NCBI GenBank assembly: GCA_963855995.1 | Contig: OY979724.1 | Location: forward strand, 4,002,858-4,066,857 | Reading direction: 5' to 3' | Length of the DNA stretch: 64,000 nucleotides | Source of the DNA: Muricea muricata | Lineage: Eukaryota > Cnidaria > Anthozoa > Malacalcyonacea > Plexauridae | Part shown: piece by piece, positions 1-12,796 of the stretch | How the letters are laid out: every line of letters starts with the position of its first letter | Position numbering within the stretch: position 1 is the stretch's first letter | Program-made: the position numbers and the translations under genes | The notes under the pieces: generated by a model | The model's database searches: none | Told to the model about the DNA's origin: nothing | Seen by the model: only the letters and a program-made list of their open reading frames with translations

Positions 1-968
1 AATGTGTAAATATTTTTTATCGTTCGTTGTGTTGACAAGAACAAAATTAAATTAAATGTTAATTTGATAGCCCGATTTATGGTAATTTTAAGTATTTTCA
101 AAATTGCTTCTTCGAAATGAAACTGTAATATCTCATTCAATATTGCTTAAATATCTATCCAAAATTTAAGTTAGGCCTTTCGGAATTGAGTGAAGTCTAT
201 TTTAGCGAAAGAGCTCGTCCAGTTTTAACCGTATAACAAATCAAACATCGATACTTTTTTTTGAGACACCTGGTACAAACTACTGAAAGTCAGACGTCTT
301 ATCTGTGATTGAACGCATTAAACATAATGTATATTTATTACAGGTACAATTGTACAATATAAACTTAGAAGGGAATCCCCCCTCAATATGGTAAGAAAAA
401 ATGCACTTAAAAATTGTTTTGCTTTCAAAGAAGGAGAACGTTTTATAATCATAAAGTAATGATCGGACTTCATAGGGTTTTGGATGTGACATTTGCCTCA
501 TTTTCGCGTTTGGCATTTGCTTTGATCTCACATTTGGTACTTGCCTCGTTTTCGTGTTTAGCAAATGAATAGCACGTGCAAAGACAGTACAACAAAAAAT
601 GTCATGTTTTCGACTATAAAACGTCCAATTTGTTACATCATTGTTTGATTTGTTTAAATTTTTGGTCTTGTTTTTGCATTAACTCCACAGAATATTTCAA
701 GGGTAAGTGAAGTACGGCATCTACATGATTGAGAAAGGGTGACAAACAATCAGGAATTTGGGCAGTGTAGATGTGTTCAACTTCTGTGTGGTGCTAAATT
801 GACGTAAATTTCACACTACTGTGTAGTGTAATTTAACCTTAGTGAAAAACAATTCTCCTAACAATGCACTTCACTTATCTCTGATTACTTCTAGTTCATA
901 GCTATATCCAGTTTTAGTATGAGATCAGTGCTCTTAACAACTCAGCTGTTGAAAGCACTAATCCTTAC

Positions 969-2765
969 CTTCGAACAGGTATCAAGAGGTTGGGCAAGTT
1001 TCTTCATGGCCATTTTGACATGTTCATGATAAGCAGAGTGCTCCAAGAAATGAGTATTACAATCTCTGTTACCACATTCACCAAAACACTTGAAAGCATT
1101 ATGGGAAGGGCATCTGTTGACTGCTGCAAAAGAAAGTCACAACTCTAAATCACTTATCGCAGATGGTGCTCAAAACAAACCTCTAAAGCAACCATGGTTC
1201 AAATTAGAGCTGAAAAATCTATACCTGAATATCATGAGAAATTTCAAATTTCAAGTATGTTGCAAAAGAAGTATGTATACATCCGGTCTGAGACATCATT
1301 GAGACTTTTCTAAATCTCTGTTTACAACAACCCTTACTCCTGAATTGTATTGCATATATATATTTGCATCAAGCAGTCATTGAGATGTACACCAGCAATA
1401 TTGTCAGCAGCATTGCAGAGGAAAGTCCTCCAGTCTATGTTGTGGCAGCCAAAGCACACTTTCCACTATGCGTGTTTAAAAAGGGACTGAATTTCAACTT
1501 ACTAGTATCCACTATAGCTGGAGGCTTTGCCAACCTGGGATGTCTGAGTGGGCACTGTACATCCTCACATTGTCTTTTTAGCCATTTCTCACAAACCATC
1601 TCTGTTTTCTTGACCGCATCACAATGACGAAACAGACACTAAAATAGGCACAAAATGTCATGTTAGAATGCCAAGCAGTATTTCAGAAGCAACTTAAATT
1701 TCCTGGTTGCTGAACAAGCACTGATTTGCAAATTAAAGGATTACTGACAATAAAGTTTCGTGGAAACACCTGGCAAATTTTTTTTGGCAAAGCTTTTGAT
1801 CCTTAAGCTTAAATCCTCATCAATGCTAATAATCCAAGTCATTGGTGCTTCATTAGCGTTAATAATGAAGATCAGAGATTTGGATTGAAAGCTTTCAAAA
1901 AACCCAACAGATGTTTAAACTATGTTGCACACACCAGCTCTACACTTTTTAATGTTTCCATGAAACCATATTAGCCAATTTCTTGCCAAGTAAAATTTTG
2001 TGCAAGAATTATCTGTGTACCAAATTGGCCTGTTTACATTGCTCCAGCAGATTATTTTTCTTATCATCAGCTCCAAAGCAGAAATCACTATTTTTGCTCT
2101 GCAAAGTGTACTAGATAGCTGTGGTGTAGTGTGTGCAGCAGCCAAATCCTGTACGAAAATTGCTAGGCTCCGATGTAATCCAGCATAGTGTAATAGGGCC
2201 TTTAAATGAATCAAGATACTGTATAAATGTTCTTTTGTTGTAAAAACCTGTTGTTTATTTTGAAGTAGTATATTTCGATTGTAACAAAACTTTAGTAATT
2301 GTCAAACCAAAAAACAGGATTGTCAGCACCCAACCAGGGCTATTTTACCGCAAGGAGTATATATAAAACTTCTGGAATTGCACAGCTATGTTAATACCGT
2401 ATAAATACCTCTCCAGAGTCCCACGTGCACTCACGACCATCAATAAAAAACAAGCAGTCTGTATACATTCTACAATCCTTTTTCGCGCCACCATTCTGCT
2501 CATTTCGTCGCTTCTGTAGCTCGCTGGGGCCTTTAGTTTTTATTGCTTGACCTAATAACTTACAACCGTCCATTACAGTGGCCGCACACTCCGCAATTTC
2601 ACGATTATAATAATTTACAAAACCAAATTGCCTCGACTTTCCGAGCTCATCTCGACAAACAACTACGCTTTTAAGCGGCCCAAATTTACCGAAAAAATCA
2701 GACAATGTCTCTTCTTTGCATTGCAACGACAAGGAACCTACCCACACCGAGAATTTATCGTCCAT
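969..2765 (-). CDS. RRM plus tandem CCCH zinc-finger RNA-binding protein (3' end not found)
   Basis: Three minus-strand exons join in phase: 2765-2409, 1638-1503 and 1123-969 (216 codons so far). An N-terminal RNA recognition motif has RNP2 VWVGSL (residues 7-12) and RNP1 RQFGFVNY (45-52). Two CCCH zinc fingers follow. The first (C104-x8-C113-x6-C120-x3-H124) is split by intron 1, and the second (C135-x7-C143-x4-C148-x3-H152) lies wholly in exon 2. Exon 3 is rich in Cys and His and ends at a good donor, so at least one more exon lies to the left; an open stretch at 280-564 is a weak candidate. The spacing and surrounding residues of the zinc fingers recall the N-terminus of ZC3H11A-type mRNA-export proteins, but I do not know an RRM in front of them there. 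The role is probably nuclear RNA binding (inference). The reunited zinc finger across the splice is strong support for the model. Confidence 0.75.
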
Positions 2766-2864
2766 GGCGGTTTAAAATCGTTGTTTTCTTTGCAAAATTG
2801 CGAAAAAATGAGAAGGAATTGGGTTCAACCACAGACCTTTCTATTTTGATTTTTGAGGGCACTC

Positions 2865-3793
2865 CAGTGAACTCTAATACAACTGGAACGATAACTTGGC
2901 CGCCATCTTTGAAGCCAAATTGAAGGCCGCCATGTACGTCACGCCGCGAAAATATGACCTATTTTCAAAAGCTCTTTTCGACCCTTTGACTTCGTGTTTT
3001 AGAGCCAGTTAGGTGCTAAATATTTTCTAGATAGATTGAAATTTCATGTACTTCAACTTTCTAGGACGTCCAGTAAGGTTTTAAAATATTTTTTGGCTGC
3101 TAAAAATGAAAAACAGTTTCGGCGAAAACTTTGTCACGAAATATCTTTTTTAAACAACTGTTACCTCTCGAGTTTTAACAGTTGGATGGAAGAGGCTGCC
3201 AAGAACTATCCGTAACCGAAGTTCAAAGCTTTAAAACTAATGCTATCTGACGAAAAATGTTAGTTTTGTACGTATTTTTAAATCAACCATACAAATACAC
3301 CACTTTGAAAACCTCGATTTACTCACGTTTTAGAAGGGCTACAGCAAAGACCAAAAGCTCAAAATAAACAACGATACCTGGACTTTAGCACAAGATACGT
3401 TTTGGAAGAGTTGACATGTTTTAAAGCAATATATTCTTGAGTTGAAGAGCGTAGTTTGCTTCGTAGTTTGCTTCGGCACGTTGAAACTTTCGTCATTTTC
3501 CAGAGCAAAAAACTGATAGCCCTCAATTTTTTCCGTAACCAAGTGTAGAACAGTCAGGACTATCCAGAAAACCAGGATCGAATCTTTAAAATTGAAGTCT
3601 TGCGATAAAAATTCTCATTTTTCAAGCATATTTTCGCTCAAAAACAAACTTTTCACTCCTCGTAACTTTCCCCAGTCCTTTCGAACAAGCCATTTTCCCC
3701 GCGCGGTTCCCGCCTTTTGCTTCAAATTTGGCTTCATCCAATCATAGGACGAAAACATAGGAGATATCGTTCCAGTTGTATTAGAGTTCACTG
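2865..3793. mobile_element. Non-autonomous hAT-type element (MITE), 929 bp
   Basis: Terminal inverted repeats of about 29 bp begin CAGTGAACTCTAATACAACT at 2865 and end as the reverse complement at 3793. They are flanked by a perfect 8-bp target-site duplication, GGGCACTC, at 2857-2864 and 3794-3801. CAGTG termini with an 8-bp duplication are typical of the hAT superfamily. No transposase reading frame is visible inside. It sits about 100 bp upstream of the RRM gene start codon, so it may contribute promoter or 5' UTR sequence. Confidence 0.85.
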
Positions 3794-3801
3794 GGGCACT
3801 C

Positions 3802-5451
3802 ACTCACTCACTGAACTATATATTTTACACGTCACGTGTACTACATGAAGTGCTTCACGACCACTGACTGAGCGATGGCTTTCCAGAAACATGAAAAAAG
3901 AACTCTTGAGGCAAACAAAGAATTAGGTTGCTTCACGAAGACCTTTTTTTCCACTTTTCACTGATCTTTTTACTAATTTTACCGAATGCAAAACCCCTCA
4001 CTCGATTTTTCATTCACACTTTCCGAAAGGCTTATGACATCGTTCGCGGATGGTTAGGCAATTTTGTAATGAAAACATAAGTTTTTATTTGGTATGGCAA
4101 TAAAATTTTAGTTCTTTCATTTAATTCCAATAACTTTTTCGATCATGTGGGGATTAAAATCACCGGACCATTGAGTATATCGCCTCCCCCCCTTTCGCAT
4201 TTAAATATACGCCCCCCTCTCTACTGTATGTAAAAAATCTACGTATTTACCGCATTTTCTTTTCTATTTTTTTGAATTACTTGTACTCGTATTTGATGAT
4301 ATTCGAATTAATGATGTTGTGTTATATATGCGTTATACAGTGTGTCCCAGAAAAAGGTTGCCCTTTGATGTCAACCGTTAGCGCCGCACGTTCGAATTTG
4401 AGTGTTTAATTCCCTAATGAGCCCATTCTGTGTTACTTTGGCAGAACAAATTCAATTAACTTGCAACGCAATTATTGTGTATTGTCTTGATGAACTGTAG
4501 TAATTTTTACACTCCGTTTCCGATTTCCATTGGACAACGAGTGCCAGTACTTGTCCGTGTTTTCAGATCAACTGGATCTATCGCGAAAATAATCCAAGAT
4601 GACGGACAGCAGCTAGTTTATGATCATAGACGTTATACAGACGCTACCTTTCACTACGACACAGGACTTAAAAGTCGAGTCTATTAAACGACACAAATAG
4701 ACCAATTATTGTGTCAAATAATTAGACATTTGATTGATTTGGCAGGACCTTGACTTGAAACCAAATAGTTGGTTGTGGTTTTCTATGTATCTTCCAGCTT
4801 ATTTTATACACAGAAGCTAACTTCATAAACTTAGCCCCCCATCATAGATGCACAGCATGCCATTAATAGTATTTCCTGCAATCTTTTTCAGGTAGTGAGG
4901 ACATCAAGTAGGTCTAAGCTTACTTCTGGTGCTTTTCCCCTTTATTTTCTTCAACAATTTTACGTTTAAAAATGCTTTATCCACTCAGCACTCGTAAAAC
5001 ACATTTTACCTTTTAAACATTGAGGCATCGTTGCTATGCTAGTATTAAACATAGGTTAATTCTGATTGTGATTGTATATCTCTTATTTCAAACCAATTTT
5101 TCAAACCATATTTTCATATTCATATACATATTGTATAATTATTGACTATATTTCAAAAAAGTTTTCTATCTACTTCCACTTGGTATTTTATATTTCTAAA
5201 GGTATTTATCAAATGACCGCGCGGAGAAGGTCTGAGGACGAGGTGCTTCAGTGGATCTGAAATAGACTCTACCACGAATCCACGATCATGGAAGATGGCG
5301 GTCGGTACATTTTCTCTTTAATGCATTGCGGTCGACAATCTTCAAAAAAGGCGAATGGATGTGTCTTGAACGATGAACGTAAGACTCCTGGGGTCGATTT
5401 GTTCAGCGTAAAAAAATTTCCCATTATTTTTTAAGGTGGCCTTGTGTCATC
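3802..5451. other. Intergenic region, no supported gene
   Basis: Only short chance reading frames are present. It separates the RRM gene and hAT element from the 3' end of the SLC22 gene. No repeat with clear ends was seen. Confidence 0.5.
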
Positions 5452-5457
5452 TTTATT
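5452..5457 (-). terminator. Polyadenylation signal AATAAA of the SLC22 gene
   Basis: TTTATT on the plus strand reads AATAAA on the minus strand, 77 bases after the SLC22 stop codon. This is a normal distance for a short 3' UTR. Confidence 0.55.
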
Positions 5458-5533
5458 CAGTAATTTCCACTTGGCAATGCATTCTAGGAAAACGTGCATG
5501 CCGCCATCTCTTTCGTAACCATGGATTGTTCGG

Positions 5534-8500
5534 CTACTGTGTGTTGCTGTTTTTCGTCAGAATCGCTTCTTCAGTTTTGGCAGACTTTGTTTGGCCCAGA
5601 TTGAAAGAGTGGATCACGTTTTTGCTTTCTTGCTCTGCCTCGTGTATGGTATCGACCAGTTTCTTTTTCAGAGTTTCAAACAAGAGCAAGGCGCTCAGAC
5701 TTGCGATGAAAGCGAAGCTCCCGAACAAAATAAATGGAACTGATCTTCTGCTTTTCTTGCCCTAAGTAACGAATAAAGCAACAGTACATCAATTTATACA
5801 ATGAATTTTGAGCTTAAAGAATGGCAACAAAAACATTCGATGTCCATTCGAACGAGCTTTTGAAATAACTAAGAAGGCATGTTACAGTTATTTCATATCT
5901 CGCTCGATTCTTGAGATACTTCGGCTGAATCATAGGAGCTACCCGTCTTGAACTTTCAAGGATTTACATGTTACTTCACATGTGAGATCAGGGTGCACTT
6001 AATTATAGACAAGCAATAATCAGGACGACCAGAAACTCGTTTCCATGGCATATTTTATATCACGCATTAAGAAAAATTACATCTGTTGGAAAACAGCATT
6101 GTTTGCTATCTACATTATCACAAGTAATTTTCAAAAGTTATCCCTCTTGTGAGGTCATGTAAAGAGGTCAAAAATCTATCTAAAATGGTGAACAGCGTAC
6201 ATGTTTGAGTCAAAATATCTCAAGAATCAGGTGTTACATGGAAAGGATGTAAAAACGTTTACCCTTATTTTTCCCGTTTATAGTTATTACATTTACATCA
6301 ATTTGACAATTTGCACCATACTGTAAAGTATAGACTTTCAACGCCTCTTACGAATGCATCTTTCCCCATGACTCTGCGATTGAACTTACCAACAACAAAA
6401 TCTGAGGAGCTATGACACCACCAAATCTGGCCCATGCTGCGCATGCTCCTAAACCAACATTCCTACATAAATATGAGACTATAATGTACCTGAGAAATGA
6501 AAATTCAGTACAACTGCTTGTTTCATGTAATGATTTATTGCAGAACACTAACTACCTGACAGCTATTGGTTGTAGTAAATTACTTGACCTGTCCTGACCA
6601 CAACATTTGGGAGATCTTTCCTGAGTATGCCATCATGGTACTTGATTATTTAAAGTAGTACTTAGGCCTACCTGATTTCTGTTGGGAATAATTCCGATGT
6701 GTAAATAAAAAGAACACTGAACGACCCAGCAAATCCCACTTTTCCGACGATAGCGAGAGCTGTCGTTAAATTCTGAAGCGCGTCGCCCTCTGAAAAAATA
6801 AAAAACAAATAAATTTTCTGCACAAACACTGAGGACATATGGCAATGAATATTTAAATGATAAACTCGTTCGGGTTTATTTATTTTCCTAAGGGTTTCCT
6901 TTGTTTTATTAATTATCCCAGGTATTTGTCTGTTATTTACAATAATAATGTCCCTTTTAGGACAAGCCATAATCCTTCTTTTATAACAAATTTGCTAACA
7001 GATTAGCAAGATTAGATTCTACGGGAAATCGGCAAGTAAAAGATAGTAACCAAAATCAAGAGCAATAAGAATAAGTAATTTTAGTTCGACAATAAATTAA
7101 TTATGTCCTTATAACCCTCAAAGCCAGGTTGTCATTATATGTGCCTTATCGACATCTTTATCACTATCGACATAAAATATCTATGGCGAGAAATTTAAAG
7201 CGATAGTAGTATACGTTTAAAAGCAACCTAAGCGAACCTCCTTTCTCCGAAAGCACGCCAGCGGCAATGTTCATTACAGATCCCAAGATAAGATACCCGC
7301 ATAGAGGCTTTCGACGACCAAACCTAGAAAAAAACAGGACTATATTTAAATCAGCGCAAAACTGAAAAGAATCCTGTTGATGTGAAAACACGGAAAAGTA
7401 CTGACACTAGTTGTCAAATAGAAATCCATTTTTCGATCTAAATTATCAAATTTCTCATGAAATATAATTTACTTTGTTTGTAAATTTCTGACAGACTTAT
7501 AATTTTCTTCATTAAAGACAGTTACTAAGTTTCAACAAGTTTCACAAAGGAAAACAAAAGATATAAGTGATTGACAACAGCAAAACGGATTTCTATTTGG
7601 TAGCTAGTTCCAGGCCTTTTACACACGGTCAGATAAGCTGGATCATAACCTAATTTGCCATCCTCAAATACACTATCTTTGTCCATTATCATTCATTCAC
7701 CGTCCCCGTTAGCTCGCTTGATTTCAAACGAAATTGGTCGAAAATTACGAAAACTGAGGAGTTTTACCTTTCTGTGATAAAAACTATCAACATGTACGCC
7801 AAAAGTTCAAGAAGGCCACCGATAAAAAAATTTAGATATTTATTTCCTGCTAAGCTTGAGATGTTCAGAGATATACCATAATATCCGACGGAAGTTGAGA
7901 ACCTAAAACATTAAAAAGAAATGTTTGGCCTGAACGCTCAGAACTATTGCCATTAAAGTTTGAACTTATCTTGTCGAAGAGAGATGTAGTGCCATAATAT
8001 GATTAGGTAATTTAGGTTACGGAGTTAGGAAATAATTCCAGCCATTCTAGATGGTTTATATTGTGTATTGGTATTGTGTACTCGGGTGAAATTAATGATC
8101 CACACCCAGCAAGCTGACTAGTTGAGCTTACGACTCTAAGAATGCTAGCCCGATCTTCTGCCAACTGAGCTACGTGGTCAGGATAAAATTGACACGTTTG
8201 TTGCAACTTATTGACAAACCACAACAAGCCCGTAAAATTGACAACTTGCAGCAAGTCTGTGACGTTTTCCTCGTGTCGTTATCCTTTAATAATCCAAGCT
8301 TACATGTTTAAGCCAAGATGACAGGAAGCTTACATGTTTAAGCCAAGATGGCAGGAAGCTTACATGTTTAAGTCAAAATATCTCAACAATATAGCAAGAT
8401 ATGAAAAAGATGCGAAAGGATTTTATTATTTATTTCCACTAATTTTTAATTGCAGTGTCATGAAGTCCCTTAAAATTCCTATAGGCTTAAAATATTTACC

Positions 8501-11500
8501 ATATCCAAGCTAAAATCACAGAACGTTTTCTCAACACACGAAATCTGAACAGATCGATGATGGTGTATTTTTTACCAGACGGATCTCTTTCTTCAGTTTT
8601 ATTATTCTCAACAACATCGTCGAAAATATCCCGAGGAAATTCTAGATTATTGAATTTAACAATTTTTGTGACGATCTCTTCAGCTTTATCAAATCTCTCC
8701 TGTGCTATAAGCCAGCGAAATGATTCTGGTAGAAACCTAAAGGAAACACCAGTTGAAGAAATCTGTTATACTAAAAAACATGGTGTTTGATGGGCAGTGA
8801 TAGACATGTTTTTTTTGTTATTGTTGTTATCAACGTTGTTGTCACTGCTGTTGATGTTGTGCTGTTACTGTCTTTGTTATTGTTGTTGACGGAGGTGGAA
8901 AATGGGTGTGATAAATATTGTTGTTGGAATGTTGATCGTTGTGTTGATGATTGTTCATTGTAGTGATCATAGTGATGGTAATGGTTGAGATCATGGTGGA
9001 TATAGTAGTGATGATAATGGTTAATTGTGATGATCATGGCGATAGTAATGGTGGAGATCATGGCGGATATCGTAGTGATGATGATGATTGTGATGATCAA
9101 ATTGATAGTAATGGTTGAGGTCATGGTGGATATAGTGGTGATGATGCTGGTAAATTGTGATGATCATGGTTATAGTAATGGCGGAGATCATGGTGAATAT
9201 AGTGGTAACGATGATGGTTGACGTTTATGATCATGCTAATGGTAGTGATAGTGATCATGGTGGATATAGAGGTGATGATGATGGTTAATTTTGCTGATCA
9301 TGGTAATGGTGGAGATCATGGTAGATATAGTGGTAGCGATAAAAGCAATATTGGGGAAGAGGTGGTATAATTATGGTGATAGTTCAGTTATGGTGAAAGA
9401 AAAGTGATCGTGCTGATAGTGATGGTTAAGATGACAGCACAGGATCGTAGTGGTTTGGAAATACAAATTTGTACAGATGTTGCTTTAATCATGGTTTCTT
9501 CGTTTTTTTGTTTGGTTGTGTGCTTCCTCTATTTTTAAGCAATTAAAATAATTACCATATCAACCCAATCTGAAATAATGTCGTCAGAGTTATAAATAAC
9601 TGTATGTACTTCCAGTCTTGGATGACGAACGCAATTAAGGCCAGAAGCATCACTCCTATAGCCCAGAAATTTGCTTGTATCGTACCGACTTTGCTGCGAT
9701 ATTTCAAAGCAAACAACTCAACTATTGCAATGTAAAATGCTGCTTGAAGACCCTGAAATAATACAAAGACATCTTTTACAGTCAAAGCGCACGAAGTTCA
9801 AGTGCCCCATTTCCGCTTCTGCAGTTGTTGTCATTTACGCTGTATTTTGTTCTATTTTCAGATGTCGATCGCGCTCACAAGTCTACCTATTATTAGTGCT
9901 GGATGTTAATTTATTTTGTCGTTTATTTGTTTAAGGGTTCTCATCTTCAATTGAAGATGCAACTCAAGGACTTGGAATAAGGAACTTTAAGGACCGAGAA
10001 TAGTGAATCAATTACGAAAAGTCCATATCATGTTAGTTTTTAGACGTGATACCTGTTACCTGTAACAATGTTACAGTTTAAGCTTGTGTATAAATCTTCC
10101 AGTTAGAAGCACAGGTATGTATATTCCTGTTAAGTTTGTAACAAGTTTTCAACATGTCGAATCTAACATGTTGAATGGTTGTGAAATAAAACAAGGCAAA
10201 GGCAATAGGCATAGGACTTTTTTGAGAAATCAACCCATTCTCTATCAAAACCCGAGAAGTCAACTCAATTTACTACTGTACCTGCAGAACAAGTCCCAAA
10301 ACAAAACGCAGTATGACAAACGCTATATAGTCTCTTATAAGAAATATCATTATGCCGAGAATACTGGGTGAATACAAACAGAATAGGAGCACTGGCCGTC
10401 TGCCGAATTTATCCGACAAAGTTCCAAACACCAGACCACCAAGCATGACACCACAGAAATAAATTGTTGTTGCAAGGCTGGCTTTGTAGGCATCATCACA
10501 GACCAAATCCCACTATAAGTAAAACACAACATTCACATGGTCAAATTTCTCAAGCTTAATTTTGTGGGGTATGTCTGGTCTGGTGCCATCGCAACCTTGT
10601 TATTAAAAATGTCCTGAGAAAAAGTGCAAATTAACTTATGTGCAAACTTTGAGTAACTTCCGACCTAAAATAATCCAGCTTTATGATTGGACTTTTACAA
10701 CAAAAGTCATCATTGTTTGTGATTCGTTCTTTAGAAAACCAATTTCTATAGTTCATTGTCTTTTATTCTTATAACCAACCACTTACATTAGCTTGTTAGT
10801 ATAGGTTGGTGGCTGGTGGCAACTTCCAACTTTAGAGAGTGTGTGGGGAGGGAAGGGAGGGGGGGGGGGGTGCTGTGATGTGACACCTCCCAATTTTGAG
10901 AAAGACTCCTGTTATTGGTAAATTGATTGGAAATAGTTAAGTAAATACATCAACAGAATGAATACGGTTGATAAATAGAGCTTAAAGGGTGAAGTGGTTA
11001 GACCACCTGCTCTTCACCTCCAAGGTTGAGTTTCTTGAAGCCAATCTTCATGTGAAAAGTGTATAAGTCAATGCTGCAAACATTGTGGTTTCCTCAGGGT
11101 ACCTCCTTCAGGAAAAATTAACAGGGGTATAGGTAATATTATGACCCACAGTAGCTGGCTTACAGTGTTGTGACAATCCTGCCTTTGGCAATCAATTAAT
11201 AAAATGAAAACAATAAAAAATCAAAACATGTGTAAAGCAACAGCCCCTCTTCATCTCAGTGTTTAAAACTACAAAGTATCTAGTATGTCTATAAAAACAG
11301 TGAGTAATAAGCATTCATTTGATAGTTACCTCAGATATAATGGTTTGCTCCCTATCATTCAAAGAATATGTCCACCCATTCTGACAAGGTTCTTTTTCCT
11401 TTGTGCTAATATTTAAATACACATTACATCCATCCCATACTGTCTTTCCTTCTTTCTTGACAAGTGGCACAACCTCGACAACGTTTGTTGCATTTTTCAC

Positions 11501-11650
11501 GTGGCAGTGATGTTTCGTTTTTGCTCCCATGAACGCCATCCCCAAATGGTTCCACGAAACATAGAAGGTGTTGCAACACAGCATTATATAGAGAATCACT
11601 TGAAACTTGCCTGGATTACCCAACGCACTTGCAAGATTGTCAACAGCCAT
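5534..11650 (-). CDS. SLC22-family organic ion transporter (major facilitator), complete
   Basis: Nine minus-strand exons with GT-AG borders join in phase: 11650-11330, 10512-10282, 9752-9556, 8736-8500, 7902-7768, 7323-7238, 6789-6672, 6462-6390 and 5761-5534. The product is 541 residues, the usual SLC22 length. It is a 12-helix plasma-membrane carrier for organic cations, anions or zwitterions; the substrate cannot be read from sequence. Family marks in order: start [17 protein letters not shown], a large Cys-rich extracellular loop after helix 1 in exon 1, the SEWDLVCD block across the exon 1-2 join, the MFS signature [11 protein letters not shown] (about residues 137-147), FLPESFRWL in exon 4, the second MFS loop TERFGRRK across exons 5-6, and [11 protein letters not shown] across exons 7-8. 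The C-terminal tail is short, Lys/Glu-rich and ends in stop 5534. I start at 11650 because that Met matches the family N-terminus; an in-frame Met 15 codons upstream (11695) is possible. Intron 3 holds a minisatellite and intron 4 a SINE. Confidence 0.9.
8050..8182 (-). repeat. tRNA-derived SINE-like repeat
   Basis: The minus strand contains ACGTAGCTCAGTTGGCAGAA followed by an anticodon-arm-like stretch, resembling a tRNA head with an A-box. The B-box is degenerate, and a GTGTGGAT-containing body follows. It lies in intron 4 of the SLC22 gene. It is not a functional tRNA because the arms do not pair properly. Confidence 0.45.
8297..8375. repeat. Tandem repeat, about 31 bp x 2.5
   Basis: Units share AAGCTTACATGTTTAAGCCA with small changes. 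A related single unit sits near 6198-6235 in another intron of the same gene. Confidence 0.6.
8930..9440. repeat. Degenerate GATGATCATGG minisatellite in SLC22 intron 3
   Basis: About 500 bases built from diverged units of roughly 60 bp with the core GATGATCATGG and GGTGATGATG. Open frames on both strands here (for example runs of His, Ile and Thr) are by-products of the repeat. It lies in the intron between exons at 9752-9556 and 8736-8500. Confidence 0.75.
10983..11190 (+). repeat. Possible SINE
   Basis: AGTGGTTAGACCACCTGCTC followed by CCAAGGTTGAGTTTC resembles an A-box/B-box tRNA-like head. A body without coding potential and an A-rich end follow. It lies in intron 1 of the SLC22 gene. 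The call rests on motif appearance only. Confidence 0.3.
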
Positions 11651-12000
11651 AGCTATAACTAGAACATGCATGAATACAGCAGTTAAGGTACGCACAAGGG
11701 ATGATGGATTATTGTTTATTTACAGTGCTACTCACAGGGAATTACCTTAGTTTGTAGCATGTTAGTAAATCTTGTTTCAAACAAATGCTGTTCCAAAGAA
11801 ATAACTCCAAGTTAAGATGTGAAAATAAGGAATAACCTGTCATTCCTTGTATGCTTGGAAGGGCAACCTTCATTGAGTTACCTGTATAATGTATGAATAT
11901 TAGCCCCTCCCCACCCCCCTCACTTATCAAGTTTCCATGGTCACAAGGGCAAAGAACATATGATGTATAGCAAAAATTGGGCAAAACTACAGTGATTTTC

Positions 12001-12096
12001 TACATGGGGGAAAGTCTATTCATCTATGTGGGGGAAAGTCTATTCATCTATGTGAGGGAAAGTCTATTCATCTATGTGGGGGAAAATCTATTCATC
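12001..12096. repeat. 24-bp tandem repeat, 4 units
   Basis: Four nearly identical units containing GGGGGAAAGTCTATTCATCT follow each other directly, upstream of the SLC22 first coding exon. Confidence 0.8.
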
Positions 12097-12796
12097 AATG
12101 GCTCCTTCTTCAACCTGAAGCGCTAGGCAGTTATTTACATGCTCTTTAGCATGTCCAGTTCTCGCAGGTCGGATGAAATTACTTGCAAGCTTGCTGCAAA
12201 TTGGTTTCTGCAAGGACTGGAATTAGGTCTTAACTCCTAGTCTAAAATTTCAGGTCCCCACTTTGGTTAGCAACATATTCTAAGCCCCCTGCCCCCTTTT
12301 GAAGATTAACTGAGAATTTTTTTGAATAGAAAGTACCTTACACAATGGAAAGTACTTTGAAATGCATTCTGATGAAAAGGCAGCTACTCTGCCACTGCAA
12401 GCTGTTGTCACAGCTAGAGATGTAAACAGGCATGAAGGCAACAGTGAATCATCGTGTAGTCAATATAGTGACAATGATTAAGGTCCTTCTCTATTCATGT
12501 TTGAACAGATTGAAGCCCCTCCCCAACTTCTTTCAAAAAATTGCAGGATCCCCTAATTTTATCATGCACCCCTCCTCTCCCATAAATAATATGAACAGTC
12601 CCTAAAGTCTAATCGGGTTTATGTGTACACTCCTCGACCTTATCTCAATAACCTCGTGGCAACATGATAAATTATGTCCAAAGTTTATGCAAATACAAAG
12701 CAGCTTTTGTATTTTTATTTATAAACATAATAGTTATATCATATTCTTCTTAGGAAATAGAATTAGCAAGTAGGGTAAAAATCCTAGCACTATTTT
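12097..12796. other. Intergenic region, no supported gene
   Basis: No open frame, terminal repeat or RNA gene recognised. It lies between the SLC22 5' region and the 3' tail of a LINE. Confidence 0.4.

Noticed and set aside
1090..1627. Two plus-strand frames of 70 and 87 codons
   Set aside because: They are shadows of minus-strand exons of the RRM/CCCH gene, which have good splice sites and zinc-finger motifs.
1915..2214. 99-codon minus-strand frame between exons 1 and 2 of the RRM gene
   Set aside because: Exons 1 and 2 join in phase and complete a CCCH finger without it, and it matches no domain.
8060..8182. tRNA gene on the minus strand
   Set aside because: The A-box looks like a tRNA, but the B-box and stems are degenerate; a SINE is more likely.
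8771..9221. Open frames rich in His, Ile, Thr or Met-Val on both strands
   Set aside because: They come from the GATGATCATGG minisatellite inside an SLC22 intron.
12001..12096. CRISPR-like array
   Set aside because: The 24-bp units are directly adjacent with no spacers, and the genome is eukaryotic.
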